Virus record (IMG/VR): IMGVR_UViG_3300027749_000474
Location: 1-24,279 of that record
Source of the DNA: a virus
DNA: 24,279 bases
Strand: one strand, 5' to 3'
Below are positions 12,128 through 19,200 of the stretch, in pieces (the first letter of the stretch is position 1; every line of letters starts with the position of its first letter). Made by a program: the position numbers and the translations under genes. Below the pieces are notes generated by a model. The model was not told where the DNA came from. It ran no database searches and saw nothing but the letters and a program-made list of their open reading frames with translations.

Positions 12128-12772
12128 ATGCAATCATCAACACAACTCCGCGGTAACTGCCAATGCTGTGGTAACTGCCAATGCTGTGGCCGCCAGCAGG
12201 CCGTAGTAGGTAGATGGATGGCCAAGCACGGCTACACAGTCGAGCACGGTTGGTTCCAAGGCGCCTGCTCTGGCGAGTCTAGTGAGCCTATGCAAAAGAG
12301 CCGCACACGCACAGACGGCATCGTGGCTCAAGTCCGCGCTGATGTAGCTAAGCTGTTAGAGCAAAAGAACAAGCTCGAAGCAGGCACAGCTAAGCCAGAG
12401 TTCATCAACCGCGGTACAGAGCGCAAGCCTGACCTAATCCCATTTGCTGAAGGCGATGAGTATCAGCAACGCATGACCACCAGAAAAGTCATTCACGAGA
12501 TGACATTTAAAGCTAGCATGGGCGCCCAGTTCGCTGACATGCTGGTAGAAGTGGCCGACAAGTACCACGGCACACCATTGATCGAGGTAGAGAAAAAAGA
12601 GCCACCAACACCCATCTATCGCGGCGATAAGAAGATATCCCAGAACAAGAGCTACACATACGAATGCAGACGCGTAGAAGGTGGCCGTGTGTACTACGTG
12701 CTAGACAAGAACGGCGCTAGCCTCAATGGATGGATCGGTACACAAGCTTGGCGCAAGCTAGAGAACGCATAA
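12128..12772 (+). CDS. Phage protein with duplicated cysteine knuckle
   Basis: A 214-residue protein. Near the N-terminus GNCQCCGNCQCCGRQQAVV holds two copies of the CQCCGN unit, then GWFQGACSG: an apparent zinc-binding domain. The duplication comes from an exact 18-base tandem repeat (12152-12187), likely a recent slippage. The middle is a coiled-coil-like helix (IVAQVRADVAKLLEQKNKLE), and the C-terminal part is beta-rich (YECRRVEGGRVYYVLDKNG). No catalytic motif. It has its own promoter at 12071 and is the last gene before the GC-rich hairpin at 12778. Confidence 0.75.
   Translation: MQSSTQLRGNCQCCGNCQCCGRQQAVVGRWMAKHGYTVEHGWFQGACSGESSEPMQKSRTRTDGIVAQVRADVAKLLEQKNKLEAGTAKPEFINRGTERKPDLIPFAEGDEYQQRMTTRKVIHEMTFKASMGAQFADMLVEVADKYHGTPLIEVEKKEPPTPIYRGDKKISQNKSYTYECRRVEGGRVYYVLDKNGASLNGWIGTQAWRKLENA
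12152..12187 (+). repeat. 18-bp in-frame tandem repeat
   Basis: GGTAACTGCCAATGCTGT occurs twice without a spacer (12152-12169 and 12170-12187). It adds one CCGNCQ-type unit to the cysteine knuckle of the 12128 gene. Identity of both copies points to a recent duplication. Confidence 0.9.
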
Positions 12773-12777
12773 CAACA

Positions 12778-12792
12778 GGGGGCTCAGCCCCC
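12778..12792 (+). terminator. GC-rich hairpin, possible terminator
   Basis: GGGGGC (12778-12783) pairs with GCCCCC (12787-12792) around TCA, then ATCTTTTA. The T-run is short and interrupted, so it may be a weak terminator or an mRNA end stabiliser, like the 8696 hairpin. Confidence 0.55.
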
Positions 12793-12823
12793 ATCTTTTA
12801 ACTTTTAATTATTGGAGAACACA

Positions 12824-13027
12824 ATGACGACAACAGAAGACTTTCAAACGCAGGTCAAAGGCCGCGAGTACAACAGCCACTTGTTTGTGGATGTATATGA
12901 TGATGATGGCGTATGGTTGAGCGTTAATTCAAGCGCTGGCGGTACACGCATGATCATGAACAAACAGCAGGCCAAAGACATGATCGCCGCATTGATCCGC
13001 ATCGTTAACCACATTGAGGCAGAATAA
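12824..13027 (+). CDS. Small unknown acidic protein
   Basis: A 67-residue protein (MTTTEDFQTQVKGREYNSHL) with a beta hairpin-like VDVYDDDGVWLSVNSSAGGT and a C-terminal helix (KQQAKDMIAALIRIVNHIEA). The ATG at 12824 with GGAGAACACA is preferred over the TTG at 12812. Function unknown. The next gene starts by TAATG overlap. Confidence 0.75.
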   Translation: MTTTEDFQTQVKGREYNSHLFVDVYDDDGVWLSVNSSAGGTRMIMNKQQAKDMIAALIRIVNHIEAE

Positions 13028-13128
13028 TGTGGCCATTCCCTACACACCCATTGGTACCGTGGACGCCTAAGCAGATCCGCGAGTATGAGCAAAAGCAACG
13101 CAACCAACTGCCAGAGGCGCCACTATGA
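13027..13128 (+). CDS. 33-residue proline-rich small protein
   Basis: A short frame starting MWPFPTHPLVPWTPKQIREY and ending PEAPL, rich in Pro, Trp and Gln. Its start overlaps the preceding stop (TAATG) and its stop overlaps the next start (ATGA), which supports translation in a coupled chain. The pattern PWTPxQ then REYE resembles short phage peptides of unknown role. Confidence 0.6.
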   Translation: MWPFPTHPLVPWTPKQIREYEQKQRNQLPEAPL

Positions 13129-13595
13129 GCGTAGAAGCAATGAAACAGGCGCTTGATTTTATTGAGCGTATCAATAAAGACGGTTGGATATTGGCAGACT
13201 TTGAGCCTCAAATGTATGACACCATCACATCCCTACGCCAAGCCATCGCAGAGGCAGAGAATCAAGTGTCCTACTCAAGCAACGGCACTGCTGGCAGAGA
13301 GAACATGACAGCACCAACTGGGTTTTTCTTTCAGATGCCAAAGGCAGAGAAGCAAGATGATGAATTGCAAAAGGTTCATAGCGCGTTAGCGTGTGCAATA
13401 TGGGATCGAATGGAAGTTGAGGAATTGTTGTTCAAACTGACTGGCGTAAAGTTGATACCTAAATCAAACACACCACAAAAACGCACATGGGTAGGACTGA
13501 CAGATGAGGAAAGCGTTGAAATTCAAAAAATCAGCATTTGTTACGAACAAGCGGTTGAATTAACCGAAGCCAAACTCAAGGAGAAGAACGCATGA
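13125..13595 (+). CDS. Unknown phage protein
   Basis: A 156-residue protein (MSVEAMKQALDFIERINKDG). The N-terminus reads like the small phage helix family MKQALDFIE..., and the C-terminal RTWVGLTDEESVEIQKI is a recurring phage motif. The middle (LQKVHSALACAIWDRMEVEE) is helical. No enzyme motif is seen. Starts by ATGA overlap and ends just before a tiny membrane gene (ATGA overlap at 13592). Confidence 0.75.
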   Translation: MSVEAMKQALDFIERINKDGWILADFEPQMYDTITSLRQAIAEAENQVSYSSNGTAGRENMTAPTGFFFQMPKAEKQDDELQKVHSALACAIWDRMEVEELLFKLTGVKLIPKSNTPQKRTWVGLTDEESVEIQKISICYEQAVELTEAKLKEKNA

Positions 13596-13666
13596 CAGTG
13601 GATGTTTTAAACAACGCTTTTTTGTTTTTTATGATTGGATTTTTTATATGGGCAATAAACAGATAA
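13592..13666 (+). CDS. 24-residue membrane microprotein
   Basis: MTVDVLNNAFLFFMIGFFIW then AINR: nearly all hydrophobic after the first eight residues, one likely membrane helix. The ribosome site AAGGAGAAGAACGC precedes the ATG, and the start overlaps the preceding stop (ATGA). Very short frames can occur by chance, but the ribosome site and coupling favour translation. Confidence 0.5.
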   Translation: MTVDVLNNAFLFFMIGFFIWAINR

Positions 13667-13678
13667 GGAGAAGAACAC

Positions 13679-13891
13679 ATGACAACAGCTAAAAAACCCG
13701 CGTCAAAGAAAACAACAAAGACAGAACCACAGTTTGCTATGCCTATGGAGGTAAAAGAATGGATAGACCAAGCATCCAGCAGAATGGCACACATGACATC
13801 AGAAATCGCGCGCCTCAAAGAAGAGAACAAACAACTCAAACGTACCCACAAGCTAATGGAGCAAAGAGTAATGGGGATGAGCAGTGAATAG
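13679..13891 (+). CDS. Small basic coiled-coil protein
   Basis: A 70-residue protein with a Lys/Thr-rich N-terminal tail (TTAKKPASKKTTKTEPQ) and a leucine/methionine-patterned coiled coil (ARLKEENKQLKRTHKLMEQR). The basic tail could contact nucleic acid; no family known. The ribosome site is AAGGAG. The next gene overlaps its end by 8 bases. Confidence 0.75.
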   Translation: MTTAKKPASKKTTKTEPQFAMPMEVKEWIDQASSRMAHMTSEIARLKEENKQLKRTHKLMEQRVMGMSSE

Positions 13892-14069
13892 CCTAGACAA
13901 GTTCACACAGCTACAAAGCCTGATGATGGGCTACGACAGATGTGGCTTGTATTGGAATAAACGCCTAAAAAGATGGGCGCTCATAACAGACGATGAGGAG
14001 CACACAGCTACTCTCATCGACACAGACCTAGACAGGCTTATAAACTTATTGTTAAACTCAGACCTGTAA
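13884..14069 (+). CDS. Small unknown protein (GTG start)
   Basis: A 61-residue protein from GTG at 13884, coding MNSLDKFTQLQSLMMGYDRC and ending LDRLINLLLNSDL. GGGGATGAG lies just upstream. There is a central YWNKRLKRWALITDD segment. No family is recognised. It overlaps the preceding gene by 8 bases. A short gap with AAAGGA leads to the packaging module. Confidence 0.65.
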   Translation: MNSLDKFTQLQSLMMGYDRCGLYWNKRLKRWALITDDEEHTATLIDTDLDRLINLLLNSDL

Positions 14070-14101
14070 TGCGCTGAAAGCATGCGCGAAAGGACTGAAA
14101 C

Positions 14102-14407
14102 ATGACCGAAGAGAAAAGAAAAGTTGGCCGCCCAATGGGTAAGCTACATCAGGACGATATACGCAAAAAGATACAAGTAAGTCTTTTAATAAAAAAGCTT
14201 GAGGAACATGCACTTAGTGCTGACGATCAGGCAGAGATATCTAATAGCAAGATGAGAGCTATACAGATACTGCTAGGTAAGGCATTACCTGACCTAAGTA
14301 GCGTACAAATAAGTGGTGACGACAACCAACCATTGGTGATTGAGAACAACGTCAATGTATTTGGTGAGTTGCTCAAGAGCATCAGACTGCAACGACAGGC
14401 AGAGTGA
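14102..14407 (+). CDS. Probable small terminase subunit-like protein
   Basis: A 101-residue protein: KVGRPMGKLHQDDIRKKIQV at the N-terminus, then helices (LLIKKLEEHALSADDQAEIS), then SKMRAIQILLGKALPDLSSV and a tail with SGDDNQPLVIENNVNVFGEL. This GRPxG ... ILLGKALPDLSSV pattern is common in short phage proteins directly before TerL, which recognise phage DNA as small terminase subunits. The gene order (this gene, one small gene, TerL) supports it. The DNA-binding helix-turn-helix is not obvious, so the role is inferred. Confidence 0.6.
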   Translation: MTEEKRKVGRPMGKLHQDDIRKKIQVSLLIKKLEEHALSADDQAEISNSKMRAIQILLGKALPDLSSVQISGDDNQPLVIENNVNVFGELLKSIRLQRQAE

Positions 14408-14721
14408 TCATGATTCATCACACACCTGAAGGCCACCACATCAAGTTAGGGCTGAACTTCAGCCGAGCCAAGGGCGGCTTACGCCTGCTGTGGGCTTGGT
14501 ATGACTTTGCCACCCATACGGCCACAACTTACCGCTTGCGCATCCGCTTACACATGGCGCCTCGCATCATGTGGGAGGTTAAAAAGTTCAATGTGATCGA
14601 TAGCTACCTGATGGCTCATGATCTTGAGCTTGTGCACAAAGAGGTTCTGGAAGACCTTAATGCCATGGAGTGCACCGTAAAGCGCACTAATGAGCCATAC
14701 GCCCTAATTAAGCCGACATGA
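14404..14721 (+). CDS. Small protein between TerS-like and TerL genes
   Basis: A 105-residue protein from GTG at 14404 (overlapping the previous stop) or ATG at 14410: MIMIHHTPEGHHIKLGLNFS. Many histidines and aromatic residues (LLWAWYDFATHTATTYRLRI). It overlaps TerL by ATGA. No domain recognised; position suggests packaging or head function, but nothing in the sequence proves it. Confidence 0.7.
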   Translation: MIMIHHTPEGHHIKLGLNFSRAKGGLRLLWAWYDFATHTATTYRLRIRLHMAPRIMWEVKKFNVIDSYLMAHDLELVHKEVLEDLNAMECTVKRTNEPYALIKPT

Positions 14722-16148
14722 GCGCCTTAGACGAGATCCTCTCCGACCCCGCGGTCATTGAGGAGTTTGCTCTTAGGACGCCTATCGAGCAGACTGTCAT
14801 CAACTGGCAGTTGAAGTGGCTGAGCACACAGGCACACAAGCATCAGATAGAGCCTAACGGTGATTGGTGGAGCATATGGCTAATGCTGGCTGGCCGTGGT
14901 GCTGGTAAGACTAGAGCGGCGGCAGAGACGCTAGCATGGTGGGCATGGGAGCAACCTAATACCAGATGGCTTGTATCAGCGCCTACTAGCGGAGACGTGA
15001 AGGGCACCTGCTTCGAGGGTGACTCTGGACTGCTCAACGTCATACCAAAGGAACTGGTAGCCGACTACAACAAAGCACTGCACGAGATCAGGCTTATCAA
15101 TGGATCGTTTATCAAAGGCATACCAGCGTCGGAGCCAGAGCGCTTCCGCGGTCCGCAGTTCCACGGTGGATGGCTAGACGAGCTTGCGGCTTGGGACTAC
15201 CTGCAAGAGTCGTGGGACATGATCCAGTTCGGTATACGTCTGGGCAACCGTACTAAGCTCATATGCTCGACCACGCCTAAGCCAAAGGACGTGGTGCTCG
15301 ACCTGATAGGACGTGAGGGTGACGACGTGACTATCACGCGCGCCAGCACGTACAGCAACATCAAGAACCTAGCTCCATCGTTCCAGAAGCAGATCTTGCA
15401 GTACGAGGGCACCAACCTAGGCCGTCAGGAGATCCATGCGGAGATCATCGACCCTGAAGAGGGTGGCATAGTCAAGCGTGATTGGTTCCGCCTGTGGCCA
15501 GATGGCAAGCCCTTCCCCAAGCTGGAGTACATCATCCAGTCCTATGACTGCGCGACCAGCGACAAGACCATCAACGACCCTACAGGATGCATCACACTGG
15601 GTGCATTCAAGCCATTGGATGGTGGCATGTGCGTGCTGGTGCTGGACTGCTGGCAGGAGCACCTACAGTATCCTGACCTACGCCCCAAAGTGATCGAGGA
15701 GTTCGAGGTGTTCTATGGCGATGGACGTGAGAAGAAACGCGTTGACCTATTGCTGGTGGAAGATAAGAGCGCTGGCATAAGTCTTATACAAGACTTGCAA
15801 CGTGCGCACCTACCCGTGATGCCCTATAACCCCGGTCGCGCTGACAAGACGCAAAGGCTCAGCATCGTGGCCAACATCATTAAAGCTGGCCGTGTTTGGG
15901 TGCCAGAGCACAGCCAACGCAAAGGCTACGTGAGGGACTGGGCTGAAGGCATGGTGAGCCAGATCTGCTCCTTCCCTGAGACAGTACACGACGAGTTTGT
16001 AGACTGCATCAGTCAGGGCTTACGGTACATGAGGGATGCTGGATGGATCAGCATTGATGTGGCACCGCGTGATGACTACGACGATGATGACATCTTCGAC
16101 GCTGAGGAGTACAACAAGCGTAAGAAGGGCAACCCATATGCTGAGTAG
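14718..16148 (+). CDS. terL: Terminase large subunit
   Basis: A 476-residue DNA-packaging motor. The ATPase has Walker A AGRGAGKT (58-65), Walker B GWLDEL (151-156) and the coupling STTPKP (184-189). The nuclease has an RNase H-like acidic triad: SYDCAT (D277), LVEDKS (E348) and TVHDEFVD (D425 or D429). It cuts concatemers and pumps DNA into the prohead with energy from ATP, docking on the portal encoded at 21035. Length and motifs fit phages with headful or cohesive-end packaging; I cannot tell which. It starts by ATGA overlap, and its TAG stop lies in the palindrome repeat. Confidence 0.93.
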   Translation: MSALDEILSDPAVIEEFALRTPIEQTVINWQLKWLSTQAHKHQIEPNGDWWSIWLMLAGRGAGKTRAAAETLAWWAWEQPNTRWLVSAPTSGDVKGTCFEGDSGLLNVIPKELVADYNKALHEIRLINGSFIKGIPASEPERFRGPQFHGGWLDELAAWDYLQESWDMIQFGIRLGNRTKLICSTTPKPKDVVLDLIGREGDDVTITRASTYSNIKNLAPSFQKQILQYEGTNLGRQEIHAEIIDPEEGGIVKRDWFRLWPDGKPFPKLEYIIQSYDCATSDKTINDPTGCITLGAFKPLDGGMCVLVLDCWQEHLQYPDLRPKVIEEFEVFYGDGREKKRVDLLLVEDKSAGISLIQDLQRAHLPVMPYNPGRADKTQRLSIVANIIKAGRVWVPEHSQRKGYVRDWAEGMVSQICSFPETVHDEFVDCISQGLRYMRDAGWISIDVAPRDDYDDDDIFDAEEYNKRKKGNPYAE

Positions 16149-16202
16149 GGGTGAACCCAGTTCGCGGCACAACAATTAGGGATGAACCCAGTTCACCCCT
16201 AG
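16146..16202. repeat. Two imperfect copies of the ParB-gene palindrome
   Basis: Copy A has arms GGGGTGAAC (16148-16156) and GTTCGCGGC (16160-16168) around CCA. Copy B has GGGATGAAC (16179-16187) and GTTCACCCC (16191-16199) around CCA. The outer bases TAGGGGTGAAC (16146-16156) and GTTCACCCCTA (16191-16201) also form an 11-bp inverted repeat that could make a long hairpin after TerL. Copy B matches the 1020-1040 sequence exactly over 21 bases in reverse complement. The TerL stop codon lies within copy A. Confidence 0.75.
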
Positions 16203-16256
16203 ACTTGACATAGTTGCAAAGGCATAATCGATGCATCCCACAATGAAGGAATAGCC

Positions 16257-19200
16257 GTGGCTGACAACCAATCCGTTCCCATGCCCCCACACATCAAAGC
16301 AGAGCTAGCAAGGCTACGTGCTCTTATGGTGCCTGATGCTGAAGCCTACCGCCGACGTGAGATCGGATCTAAGCGTATGGAGGAGGAGGCTAAGAAGATA
16401 CAGCCTCTGCGCCCATTGAGTGCGGCAGATACTGGCGACCAGTATCCATTGGCGGCAGAGGGCGGATCGATCAGGCGCTTTGATGTAGGTGGCTCCAACA
16501 GCATCAGCTTGGATGACTTAAATGAGGCGCTTAGAGATCGAGCACCTACTATTCCTGAGCAGTTCAACAGATACATAGCGCCGCATATCCAACGAGGCTT
16601 AGACGCCATGTTGCCGTTCCGCCAGTTGGCGCAGAAGACATTCGAGCGAAACGTGTACAACCCTTTGAATGAGTCTGTAATCAATAACATAAGCTCGGCG
16701 ATTAAAACATCAGGTACAAATGCAAACGATGTCAACGATGCCAAAATTCACATAGCTAATGCGGCCAGAAAAGCGATTGGCATGGAGCCACGGCCTGTTG
16801 AGTTTGATGCGCAGAAAGCACTGGGCAATATTAACGAAGGTGAGTTTGACAGGCAGTACGTTGACATGGACAAACGCCACGCACAACGTCTTGAAGAGTT
16901 AAAGAAACTAATAGCACAGCGCAAAGCCAACGGCGGTCAAGTAGACATGGACAGGATGCGCCTTGAGCTGATGAACAGGAAGTCCAAAGGCGGTGTAGCT
17001 CACCTTGCTATCGGAGGCCAAGGCCCACGCAATTGGGTGAGCGGATCCGTTGAGCAAGTCTTGCATCCATTGAAGCAAAGAACAGCGGTGGGAAGCGACC
17101 CTGCTGAGACTTTGGCAGAGATGAACCAAAAGTGGACACCAGAAGCAATCGAGCAAGTAGCACAGACACAGCCCAATGTCCGCGAGATGATTCCTCGCCA
17201 AAAGACAGAGCTAGAGCACAAGGTTCACCTGAACAAATGGATTCAGAGCAACTTAGGCAACTACATCAAAAAGCAGATGGCCACACAAAACGATCCAATC
17301 CGCAACCTAGCGGAGCAAGGCATCGTCCACATTCCTAGCGAACAAGTTGGAATAAACAGATACAAAGCTGGCGAACATCGGACTACTCATGGTGGTGAGA
17401 GCTTTGGCAAGTCAGAAGAGGCAAAGGCTTGGGAAGATGCCGCAGACGTAGCGATTACTCCTACATCGATAGAGAAGTTACACAAGCGATTCCAAGAACC
17501 TTGGATGGAGAAGGCTGACCCAAGCACTAAGTTGTTACATGCAAGCAGTAACATGCAAGCCAGTAGTTTGGGCTTTGATCACTTGGTGGATGTATTAAAA
17601 GAAGACTTAGCCAGTGGGCGTATTCGTCCTGAGCAGTTGAATAAGGTCAGCATTGAGCAGGCTGTACGTCGTGCACATGAGTACGATCAAGAGAAGAAGA
17701 AGGCTATGGCTGAGACGGCTCTCAAGGCTACCGAAGGCATGGCAGTCCACAAAGAGTATCCAGAAGGTTACAAGTGGATTGAGTTGGCCAAGCCAAAGAT
17801 TGATGTCAACAAACCATTGCCAGAAGGATTTAGATGGGTTGAGCCAAAAAGTGGTTATGAGCGCTTAGAAGGCCCAAGCATTCTTGATCCTCAAAGAACC
17901 CGTAGATACCTTGGTGAAACAAAAGAAGAAGCCCTCAAGGTGGCGCATGAAAAATCAACGATTGGTGCTGAAGATGAAAAAGCTCTTGAGGAAGCCCTCA
18001 AGTACGAAGGCAACACCATGGGTCATTGCGTTGGTGGATATTGCCCTGACGTGCTGGAAGGCCGTACACGCATCTTCAGCTTGCGTGATGCCAATAATGA
18101 ACCACACGTAACGATTGAGGTTAGACCTAACCAAGCGCGAAGCAAGTACGAAACTGATTGGTTCACAAGTCAACCTGAAGAATTGCAAGATGCAATTACA
18201 AAGCAAGCGCTTGCTGAGCACGAGGCGACAAAACAAAAGCGTACCCCAGAAGAGGATAGATTTACTTGGGGGCAGGCACTAAGCAACGCCATCAAGTCCC
18301 ATATGGGTGAGGTGCCACAACAGATTGTTCAGATCAAAGGCAAGGGCAATAAGAAGCCCAAGAAGGATTACATTCCATTTGTTCAAGACTTTGTAAAGAG
18401 TGGTAATTGGTCTGACGTTGGTGACATACATAACGCTGAATTGCACAAGTGGGGCAAAAGATATTTGAACAAAGAAGATATAGAAGCTTTAACACCTGAA
18501 GAAGAAAGCGCATTCGCTAGTAGGAATCTAAACAAAGCGAATGGCGGGATAATACGTAAAGCCGAAGGAGGCGCTGTGAACCCATTTGACTATGAGAACC
18601 CTGAGCATGTAAGTACAGTTGCTGGGCATGTATCCAAGCACAAAGACTTTAAAGATCTGCCTGAAGCCCATACACGCTTAGGCGAAGTGCTTTCCTCTGG
18701 TAGCTACAAGCACATGGAAGACCCACGCGTACAGATGGGGCTACGTAAGGCTGGCCACAACTCTTACTACACACAAGAGAAGACTGGCAAGAAGCTCAAC
18801 AAGATGGTGATCAACAAAGCCGTCGGCGGTGCTGTGCCATCAATGAATCAAATGCGTGCAGAGCTAATAGGCAAGAAGCCTGTAAGCCTGTCTGACTTAT
18901 CTACCATCGGTGCTAACGAAGCGCCTAGCATGAACGTCAAGGCTTATGTCCCACCATCTGGCGGTGAACTACCTGTAGGTGGTGTGAGCATGGGTGACCA
19001 GCCATTGCCTATCGGCGGCATTGATATGAGCCAACAACAAGGCGGCCAACAGTTAATGCCTGCTGGCATGGCTCCACCACAAGGAGCGCCACAAGGCCAG
19101 CCCCCACAAGCTGGTGGTATGCCCTCCCCTTTGGGCGCAGGAGCACCATCTCCACAGCCACCAAGCAACATCTTGCAGATGACTAAGCAAGGGCAAGCAT

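Noticed and set aside
16201-16256. TTGACA at 16205 as a promoter for the polyvalent gene
   Set aside because: The only -10-like sequence (CATAAT) lies 12 bases away, too close for sigma-70; no other -10 box fits at 16-19 bases.
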